Shown here: piece by piece, positions 1 to 5,546 of the stretch
Numbering within the stretch: the first letter of the stretch is position 1
Layout of the letters: each line of letters begins with the position of its first letter
Program-made: the position numbers and the translations under genes
Source of the DNA: Deltaproteobacteria bacterium
Lineage (GTDB): Bacteria > Desulfobacterota > Deferrisomatia > Deferrisomatales > Deferrisomataceae
Direction: 5' to 3'
DNA: 7,701 bases
Assembly (NCBI GenBank): GCA_013152215.1
Contig: JAADGT010000306.1
Span: 1-7,701 of the forward strand
The notes under the pieces: generated by a model
What the model saw: the letters and a program-made list of their open reading frames with translations, nothing else
Told to the model about the DNA's origin: nothing
The model's database searches: none

Positions 1-338
1 GGCCACACCGGCAGGCCCGCGTGGCGCACGTAGGCCAGGCTGGCCAGGGCCGCCGCCACGAACCCGCCGTAGAACACCAGGCCCCCCTTCCAGATCTCGA
101 ACACCTGGAGGGGGTGGTCCACGAAGTACTCCCACTCGACCAGCACGTAGAACAGCCGCGCGCCCACCAGGGCCGAGATCAGCACCACCAGGCCCAGGTC
201 CTGGACCTTGCGGGGCTCCATGCCGAGCCGGCCGGCCTCGCGGCCCGCGACCCAGATGGCCACGAAGAACCCCAGGGCCACGAACAGGCCGTAGGTGTAG
301 ACGGTGAGTCTGCCGAACTGGAACAGAATCGGATGCAT
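1..338 (-). CDS. lgt: Prolipoprotein diacylglyceryl transferase, N-terminal part (runs off the left edge)
   Basis: Lgt transfers diacylglycerol from phosphatidylglycerol to the lipobox cysteine of prolipoproteins in the inner membrane, the first step of lipoprotein maturation. The first 112 codons are visible, starting at the ATG at 338-336 (MHPILFQFGRLTVYTYGLFV). They show the typical hydrophobic first segment with YGL (Y16-L18), a second hydrophobic stretch containing GARLFYV (59-65), and the GGLVFYGG motif (85-92). The position of the E. coli HGG histidine is a tyrosine here (Y90). About 150-170 further residues should lie left of the window. No clear Shine-Dalgarno precedes the ATG. The gene follows lspA on the same strand after 166 bp, so the two lipoprotein-processing enzymes are neighbours. 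Recognition is by motif and context and is firm despite the truncation. Confidence 0.92.
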   Translation of the reverse strand, partial: MHPILFQFGRLTVYTYGLFVALGFFVAIWVAGREAGRLGMEPRKVQDLGLVVLISALVGARLFYVLVEWEYFVDHPLQVFEIWKGGLVFYGGFVAAALASLAYVRHAGLPVW

Positions 339-475
339 GGGTCCGTTAGAAGACTCGAAGGCTAGTGTTCCGTTTCGCAAAAACGTATGCGGACCGCGCC
401 GAGGCGGCCCCTGCGAGGCCGTTCAGCGAAGGAGGGGCCCCCAGCCCCACCCCCTGGGAGAACCACGAGATACTA

Positions 476-497
476 GAAAGCTGGAACGCTGGAAAGC
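476..497. repeat. Short imperfect tandem repeat in the lspA-lgt spacer
   Basis: The 166-bp spacer between lspA and lgt (339-504) has no gene. Near its lspA end it holds the words GCTGGAAC and GCTGGAAA back to back, flanked on both sides by GAAAGC or AAAGC, giving a low-complexity stretch of about 22 bp. The same spacer contains a small 5-bp hairpin (CGTTT/AAACG, 371-375 with 381-385). Neither element looks like an intrinsic terminator, so read-through from lspA into lgt is plausible. Confidence 0.45.
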
Positions 498-504
498 CTT
501 GGGT

Positions 505-993
505 TCATTTCTCAGGCTTTCGGGAGCCCCGGAACTCCTCCAGGAGCAGCATGGCCACGCCCACGGTGATGGCCGAGTCGGCCAGGTTGAACGCGGGCCA
601 GTGGTACGAGCGCCAGAACACGTCCAGAAAGTCCACCACCTCGCCCCACCGAACCCGGTCCACCAGGTTGCCGAGGGCGCCCCCGGCCACCAGGCCCAGT
701 GCCCCCAGGGTCCAGCGTCGGTCCGGAGCCAGGCGGGCCACGGCCACGCCGATGGCGGCCAGGGCCACCAGGGTCACGATCAGGAAGAACGGCGTGCGGA
801 ACCCTGCGCCGTGATCCGCGAACAGGCCGAAGGCGGCTCCGGGATTGCGCACGTAAGTCAGGTGGAACCACCCCTCGATCACGGGGCGGCTCTCGTACAG
901 CCGGAACGAGGCCTGCACCCACGCCTTGGTGAGCTGGTCCAGGGCCAGGGCCGCGACGGCCGGTGCGGCGAAGAAGAGGAGCTTGGTCCTCAC
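505..993 (-). CDS. lspA: Lipoprotein signal peptidase (signal peptidase II)
   Basis: LspA is the inner-membrane aspartyl protease that removes the signal peptide from diacylglyceryl-modified prolipoproteins, acting just after Lgt. The protein is 162 aa, the usual family length, with four hydrophobic segments (about 5-20, 68-88, 94-111 and 136-152). Family motifs are present in order: DQLTK (19-23), VRNPGAAFGLF (48-58), GGALGNLVDR (104-113), VVDFLDVFW (119-127) and FNLADSAI (135-142). The catalytic pair is D121 and D139. The GTG start at 993-991 gives VRTKLLFF. It was chosen because it gives the normal length, overlaps the ileS stop by 4 nt (GTGA) and has GAGG seven bases upstream. A longer in-frame extension would only add residues encoded inside ileS. 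It is probably co-transcribed and translationally coupled with ileS. Confidence 0.97.
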   Translation of the reverse strand: MRTKLLFFAAPAVAALALDQLTKAWVQASFRLYESRPVIEGWFHLTYVRNPGAAFGLFADHGAGFRTPFFLIVTLVALAAIGVAVARLAPDRRWTLGALGLVAGGALGNLVDRVRWGEVVDFLDVFWRSYHWPAFNLADSAITVGVAMLLLEEFRGSRKPEK

Positions 994-3785
994 CCGGCTG
1001 CCTCGGCCAGGTGTTCCACGCACCGGGCGCAGGCCTCGGGGTGCTCGGGGTCCTGACCCACGGTGGGGGAGTAGTTCCAGCACCGCTGGCACTTCTCACC
1101 CTCGGCCCGCTCCACGGTCGCACCCACGCCGGGCAGGTCCGGGTCGGTGAACGCGCCGCCCTCGCCGGGCACCAGGTCCACCTGGCTCACGATGAACAGG
1201 AACGGCAGCTCCGACGCGTAGGGGCCGAGGAACGCCTCCCACCGGTTGTCCACGTGGAGCACCACCTTGGCGTCCAGGGAGTGGCCGATGAGCTTGCTCA
1301 CCCGGGCGTCCTCGGCCGCCCGGGTCACCAGGGCCCGAAGCCTGCGAAGCCGGTCCCACCGGTCGGCCAGCTCGTCGTCCACGGCGTTGGCGTCCACCTC
1401 GGGGAACAGCTCCAGGTGCACGCTGTCGCCCGCCGCCGGCAGGTGCTGCCACACCTCGTCGGCCGTGAACGCGAGAACCGGCGCCATGAGCCGGCACAGC
1501 TTGTGGAGCACCTCGTACAGCACGGTCTGGGCCGCCCGACGGCCCCGGCTCCGGGCGGGGTAGGTGTAGAGCCGGTCCTTGAGGATGTCCAGGTAGAACG
1601 CCGACAGGTCCACCGCGCAGAAGTTGTGGATCCGGTGGAAGATGACGTGGAACTCGTACTCCTCGTAGGCCCGGCGGCACCGCTCGACCAGCCGGTTCAG
1701 CCGGTCCAGGCAGTACCGGTCGATCTCCCACAGGTCGGAGCGGTCCACCGCGTCGGACCGGGGGTCGAAGTCGGACAGGTTGCCCAGCAGGAACCGGCAG
1801 GTGTTGCGGATGCGGCGGTAGGCCTCGACCAGGCGCTTCAGGATCTCCTCGGAGATCCGGATGTCGTCCCGGTAGTCCTCGGCCGCCACCCAAAGCCGCA
1901 GGATCTCGGCCCCGTACCGCCGGATCACCTCGTCGGGGCTGACCACGTTGCCCTGGCTCTTGGACATCTTGCGGCCCTGCCCGTCCACCACGAACCCGTG
2001 GGTCAGCACGGCCCGGTACGGGGCGTGGCCCCGGGTGCCCACGGCGGCCAGGAGGCTCGAGTGGAACCAGCCCCGGTGCTGGTCCGAGCCCTCCAGGTAC
2101 AGGTCGGCCGGGCTGTCGAGCTCGGGCCGTTTCTCGCACACGGCCGCGAACGAGACCCCCGAGTCGAACCACACGTCCAAGATGTCCTCTTCCTTCTCGA
2201 GGCGGGTCGATCCGCACGACGGGCAGGCCGCGCCTTCGGGCAGAAAGTCCTCCAGGGGCCGCTCGAACCAGGCGTCCGCGCCCTCGCTCTCGAACACCTC
2301 GGCCGCCCGGTAGCTCAGGCGGGGGTCCAGGTAGGTGGCGCCGCAGTCGGCGCACCGGGCCGCCGTGATCGGCACGCCCCAGGCCCTCTGGCGCGAGATG
2401 CACCAGTCCGGCCGGTCGCGCACCATGTTGTAGATCCGCTCCCGCCCCCACCGCGGCACCCACTGGACCCGGTCGATCTCGGACAGGGCCTTCTGCCGCA
2501 GCCCGGTCTTGTCCATGGAGATGAACCACTGGCGGGTGGCCCGGAAGATGACCGGCTGCTTGCACCGCCAGCAGTGGGGGTAGGAGTGCTCGATCTCCTC
2601 CTCCCGGAGGAGCGCCCCGGCTTCGCGCAGGGCCGCGTTGACCTCGGCGTTGGCCTGGAACACGTGCCGGCCCGCGAACCGGTCCCCCACGTCGGCCGTG
2701 AACCGGCCCCGGTCGTCCACCGGGGCGTAGGGCTCCAGGCCGTAGCGCAGGGCCACCTCGTAGTCCTCCTGGCCGTGGCCCGGTGCGGTGTGCACGCAGC
2801 CGGTCCCGGCCTCCAGGGTGACGTGGTCGCCCAGCACCACCACGCTGTCCCGGTCGTACAGGGGGTGGCGGAACGCCTTGCCCTCCAGGGCCACGGGGTC
2901 CACCCGCACCAGCTCCCGGCCGCCCTCGACCCCGGCCGCCTCCAGCACCACCGGGGCCAGCCGCCGTGCCAGGATCCACACCTCGCCCGAGCCCGCGGGC
3001 GCCTCGTAGGCCGCGTACTCGAACTCGGGGTTCAGGGCCACGGCCAGGTTGGCCGGGATGGTCCAGGGGGTGGTGGTCCAGATCACCACCGAGACCCGTT
3101 TGCCCGCCAGGGCCGGGTCGATCTCGGCCGGGTCGCCCCCGAACGGGAACTTCACGTAGATGCTGGGGCTCTTCTTCTCGGCGTACTCCACCTCGGCCTC
3201 GGCCAGGGCGGTGCGGCACGAGGCGCACCAGTACACCGGCTTCTGCCCCACGTACACGGCCCCGGCCTCCACGAACCGGCCGAACTCCCGGGCGATCTGG
3301 GCCTCGTACCCGTAGTTCATGGTGAGGTAGGGCTCGTCCCACAACCCGAACACGCCGAGCCGCTGGAACTCCTGGCGCTGGATCCCCACGAACCGTTCGG
3401 CGTAGGCCCGGCACCGCCGCCGCACGTCGGCCTTGGAGAGGGCCTCCTTCTCCGGCCCGAGCTCCTTGTCCACCTGGTGCTCGATGGGCAGCCCGTGGCA
3501 GTCCCACCCGGGCACGTACGGGCTGTGGAACCCGAACATGGACCGGCTCTTGACCACGATGTCCTTGAGGATCTTGTTGACCGCATGGCCCATGTGGATG
3601 TGGCCGTTGGCGTACGGGGGCCCGTCGTGGAGCACGAACAGGGGCCGGCCGGACGAGTTGTCGAGTATGCGGCGGTACAGCCCCTGCTCCTCCCACCGGG
3701 CGAGGATCTCCGGCTCCCGCTTGGCCAGGTTGGCCCGCATGGGAAAGGCGGTCTTGGGGAGGTTCAGGGTCTCTTTGTAGTCCAT
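990..3785 (-). CDS. ileS: Isoleucyl-tRNA synthetase
   Basis: This cytoplasmic class I synthetase charges tRNA-Ile and edits misactivated valine. It is 931 aa, about the size of the E. coli enzyme. Visible landmarks in order: the N-terminal KETLNLPKTAFPMRANL (4-20); the class I signature HMGH (64-67) after DGPPYANG; the CP1 editing domain with TTTPWTIP (threonines 237-239) and GHGQEDY (D341); CWRCKQP; WFDSG before the synthesis core; KMSKS (606-610); an anticodon-binding helical region; and a C-terminal zinc module with C899, C902, C919 and C922. A second CxxC pair set (C478/C481 and C521/C524) lies between the editing region and WFDSG and looks like an extra zinc ribbon. The bacterial-type start and C-terminal zinc finger match the E. 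coli-like IleRS class rather than the mupirocin-resistant type. The ATG at 3785-3783 has GGAGG eight bases upstream. It is the first gene of the ileS-lspA group. Confidence 0.99.
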   Translation of the reverse strand: MDYKETLNLPKTAFPMRANLAKREPEILARWEEQGLYRRILDNSSGRPLFVLHDGPPYANGHIHMGHAVNKILKDIVVKSRSMFGFHSPYVPGWDCHGLPIEHQVDKELGPEKEALSKADVRRRCRAYAERFVGIQRQEFQRLGVFGLWDEPYLTMNYGYEAQIAREFGRFVEAGAVYVGQKPVYWCASCRTALAEAEVEYAEKKSPSIYVKFPFGGDPAEIDPALAGKRVSVVIWTTTPWTIPANLAVALNPEFEYAAYEAPAGSGEVWILARRLAPVVLEAAGVEGGRELVRVDPVALEGKAFRHPLYDRDSVVVLGDHVTLEAGTGCVHTAPGHGQEDYEVALRYGLEPYAPVDDRGRFTADVGDRFAGRHVFQANAEVNAALREAGALLREEEIEHSYPHCWRCKQPVIFRATRQWFISMDKTGLRQKALSEIDRVQWVPRWGRERIYNMVRDRPDWCISRQRAWGVPITAARCADCGATYLDPRLSYRAAEVFESEGADAWFERPLEDFLPEGAACPSCGSTRLEKEEDILDVWFDSGVSFAAVCEKRPELDSPADLYLEGSDQHRGWFHSSLLAAVGTRGHAPYRAVLTHGFVVDGQGRKMSKSQGNVVSPDEVIRRYGAEILRLWVAAEDYRDDIRISEEILKRLVEAYRRIRNTCRFLLGNLSDFDPRSDAVDRSDLWEIDRYCLDRLNRLVERCRRAYEEYEFHVIFHRIHNFCAVDLSAFYLDILKDRLYTYPARSRGRRAAQTVLYEVLHKLCRLMAPVLAFTADEVWQHLPAAGDSVHLELFPEVDANAVDDELADRWDRLRRLRALVTRAAEDARVSKLIGHSLDAKVVLHVDNRWEAFLGPYASELPFLFIVSQVDLVPGEGGAFTDPDLPGVGATVERAEGEKCQRCWNYSPTVGQDPEHPEACARCVEHLAEAAG
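1001..1004 (-). promoter_or_regulatory. Ribosome binding site for lspA
   Basis: GAGG on the minus strand lies seven bases before the GTG at 993-991 and within the last codons of ileS. It supports the short LspA start and coupling with termination on ileS. Confidence 0.6.
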
Positions 3786-3855
3786 CAGCGCGTCCTCCGA
3801 AGGCCTGGGGAAAGCCCCGACAACCGCCCGGAAGCCCGGGCAAAAAGAACGCCCT
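3786..3855 (-). other. ileS 5' leader with small GC hairpins
   Basis: Between the predicted start of transcription and the ileS ATG the leader holds a 6-bp stem with a 4-base loop (3826-3831 with 3836-3841) and a 4-bp GGGG/CCCC stem (3807-3810 with 3815-3818). Neither is followed by a U-run in its own strand; the T-run lies before the larger stem. Neither is therefore a terminator, and the leader is too short for a T-box. No regulatory function can be assigned. Confidence 0.35.
3794..3798 (-). promoter_or_regulatory. Ribosome binding site for ileS
   Basis: GGAGG eight bases before the ATG. It can form a short three-base-pair stem with the CCT just before it (CCTTCGGAGG), so the site may be partly hidden in the mRNA. 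That pairing is weak and speculative. Confidence 0.75.
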
Positions 3856-3883
3856 ACCTTAGCAAACCGGCCCGGGGAGTCAA
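3856..3883 (-). promoter_or_regulatory. Candidate sigma-70 promoter for ileS-lspA
   Basis: On the minus strand TTGACT (3878-3883, five of six matches to the -35 consensus) is followed after 16 bases by TAAGGT (3856-3861), which keeps the important second A and final T of the -10 box. The -35 box contains the rpe stop codon. Transcription would start near 3849, leaving a leader of about 63 nt. Position just before ileS and the good -35 box support it; the -10 box is imperfect. Confidence 0.5.
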
Positions 3884-4533
3884 GAGGCGCCCCGGCGCAG
3901 GCGCTCGATCGCCTCGGCGTAGTCGTCGGCCCCGAACACGTACGACCCGGCCACGAACGCGTCGGCCCCGGCCCGGGCGCACGGCCCGATCGTCCGGTGG
4001 GTGATGCCGCCGTCCACCTCGATGTGGAGCGAAAGGCCCCGCTCGTCGGCCATGCGGCGCAGCCGCTCGATCTTGGGCACGGCCAGGTCCAGGAACGACT
4101 GCCCCCCGAACCCCGGGTTCACGCTCATCACCAGCACCAGGTCCACCAGGTCGAGCACGTGCTCCACCGCGCACACGGGGGTCGAGGGGTTCAGGCTCAC
4201 CCCGGCCTTCCGGCCCAGATCCCGGATCTGCTGGAGGTTCCGGTGCAGGTGGGGGCACGCCTCGGCGTGGACCGTGAGCACGTCGGCCCCGGCCTCGGCG
4301 AACGCGGGCACGTACCGCTCCGGCTCCACGATCATCAGGTGCACGTCCAGGGGCTTGTCGGTGGCCGCCCGAACCGCCCGGACCACCGGCGGGCCGATGG
4401 TCAGGTTCGGCACGAACCGGCCGTCCATCACGTCCACGTGGATCCAGTCGGCCCCGGCCCGGTCCACGGCCCGGACCTCGTCGGCCAGCCGACCGAAGTC
4501 GGCGGAGAGGATGCTGGGAGCGATGATCGGCAT
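3880..4533 (-). CDS. rpe: Ribulose-phosphate 3-epimerase
   Basis: Rpe interconverts D-ribulose 5-phosphate and D-xylulose 5-phosphate in the pentose phosphate and Calvin pathways. It is a metal-dependent TIM-barrel enzyme of the cytoplasm. The protein is 217 aa, normal for the family. Motifs: IIAPSILSADF (3-13); HVDVMDGRFVPN with metal ligand H32 and catalytic D34; DVHLMI with ligand H65; MSVNPGFGGQSF; EVDGGI with catalytic D174; and a phosphate-binding VAGSYVFG near the C terminus. The ATG at 4533-4531 gives MPIIAPSIL. It was chosen because it matches the family N terminus and has GGAG eight bases upstream; the longer open frame has no support. It lies 59 bp after the PASTA gene and probably shares its transcript. 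Confidence 0.98.
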   Translation of the reverse strand: MPIIAPSILSADFGRLADEVRAVDRAGADWIHVDVMDGRFVPNLTIGPPVVRAVRAATDKPLDVHLMIVEPERYVPAFAEAGADVLTVHAEACPHLHRNLQQIRDLGRKAGVSLNPSTPVCAVEHVLDLVDLVLVMSVNPGFGGQSFLDLAVPKIERLRRMADERGLSLHIEVDGGITHRTIGPCARAGADAFVAGSYVFGADDYAEAIERLRRGAS

Positions 4534-4541
4534 GGGGAGGT

Positions 4542-4545
4542 CTCC
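4542..4545 (-). promoter_or_regulatory. Ribosome binding site for rpe
   Basis: GGAG eight bases before the ATG at 4533-4531, in the 59-bp gap after the PASTA gene. It decides the short start over the longer open frame. Confidence 0.6.
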
Positions 4546-4592
4546 GGAAGGAAAGGGGCGGTCGTCAGGTTGCAGTTCCGGGGCGTCGGCCG

Positions 4593-5546
4593 TCAAGGCC
4601 CCAGGTCGGCGGCCGCGGCGGTCTGCACCACCCGGCCGTCCACCCGGAGCTCGGCCCGGTCGGCCAGGCCGGCCGGCACGGCCACCCGGACCACCCGGCC
4701 CCTGGGCACCCAGTCGTCCCAGACGGTCCAGGTCCGGCCCCCCGATCGCCAGATCAGCTGGACCCGAGCCTTTCCAAAGCCGGGGGGCACGGCGTGGAAC
4801 AGGTACAGGGCCCGGCTGAATCCCACGGCAGGGGCCGTGCCTGCCACGGTGAGGGCCACGGCGGCCCCGGCCTCGGCCGGAAACCCCGGCAAGGGGTCCT
4901 GGGCCACGATCCGCCCCGCCTGGGTGGGGTCGAGCAGCTCCACCTCCTCGATCCGGCCCACCCGCAGCCCCATGCGGTCGATACGGTCCAAGGCCTCGGC
5001 CAGGGCCAGCCCGGCCAGGCGGGGCATGCGCCACCGAACGGGGCGGGGGCCTCGGCTCACGACCAGGGGCACCTGGGCCCCTCGGGGCAGGGTGCGGCCG
5101 GGCTCGATCCCCTGGGCCACCACCGTGCCCTCTGGGCCCCGCCGGATCCGGACCTCCACCGCAGCCTTGAGCCCCAGCTCCTCCAGCCGGATACGGGCGT
5201 CCTCCAGGGCCAGGCCCCGCAGATCGGGCACGGGGTGGCGCTCGGGGCCCCGGGACAGGATCACCCCCACGCCCCGGCCCGCCTTGACTCGGGCGCCGGG
5301 CCGGGGGCGCTGGAGGATCACGTGGTTCTCCGGCACCGTGTCGGAGTAGTCGAAGTCGCGCACCTCCAGGTCGAGGCCGGTTCCCTGGAGCCGGTCCAAG
5401 GCCTCGCCCAGGGCGAGGCCCCGCAGGTCGGGCACCTCCACCTCTGGGGTCTTCTCCACGAGCCAGGCCACGGCCAGGTAGGCGCCGAGCCCGGCGGAGG
5501 CCAGGAACATCGCCCCATAGAGGACCGCGACCAGGACCCGCTTCAC
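4593..5546 (-). CDS. Membrane-anchored protein with three PASTA repeats (no kinase domain)
   Basis: The product is 317 aa. Residues 1-3 (VKR) are followed by one hydrophobic segment (about 4-30), so it is most likely an N-in, C-out anchored protein facing the periplasm. Three PASTA repeats follow: about 35-102 (VPDLRGLALGEAL at 38-50), 103-168 (VPDLRGLALEDA at 106-117) and 170-237 (MPRLAGLALAEAL at 174-186). Each has the usual VPDL-G-x-x-EA-L start, a central hydrophobic core and a late QxPxPG-like segment. Residues 238-317 form an extra, beta-rich-looking domain that I do not recognise. PASTA domains elsewhere bind peptidoglycan fragments and occur in PknB-type kinases and penicillin-binding proteins. 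Neither enzyme domain is present here, so function is unknown; peptidoglycan binding is inference. The GTG at 5546-5544 overlaps the rsmB stop (GTGA) and has GGGGAG five bases upstream. Confidence 0.88.
   Translation of the reverse strand: MKRVLVAVLYGAMFLASAGLGAYLAVAWLVEKTPEVEVPDLRGLALGEALDRLQGTGLDLEVRDFDYSDTVPENHVILQRPRPGARVKAGRGVGVILSRGPERHPVPDLRGLALEDARIRLEELGLKAAVEVRIRRGPEGTVVAQGIEPGRTLPRGAQVPLVVSRGPRPVRWRMPRLAGLALAEALDRIDRMGLRVGRIEEVELLDPTQAGRIVAQDPLPGFPAEAGAAVALTVAGTAPAVGFSRALYLFHAVPPGFGKARVQLIWRSGGRTWTVWDDWVPRGRVVRVAVPAGLADRAELRVDGRVVQTAAAADLGP

Noticed and set aside
304..1056. Plus-strand open frame across lgt start, spacer and lspA
   Set aside because: It crosses from one minus-strand gene into another through the repeat spacer, with no recognisable product.
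3826..3841. GC hairpin next to AAAAA/TTTTT as an intrinsic terminator for rpe
   Set aside because: On the transcribed (minus) strand the T-run comes before the stem, and on the plus strand the stem is followed by A's, so it is in the wrong order either way.
3786..3879. T-box riboswitch upstream of ileS
   Set aside because: The gap is only 94 bp, with no room for the specifier stem and antiterminator, and no recognisable T-box sequence was seen.
963..4004. 1013-codon plus-strand open frame opposite ileS
   Set aside because: Its translation is a His/Val/Gly/Pro-rich shadow of the IleRS codons in very GC-rich DNA. The minus strand encodes an intact synthetase with all motifs.
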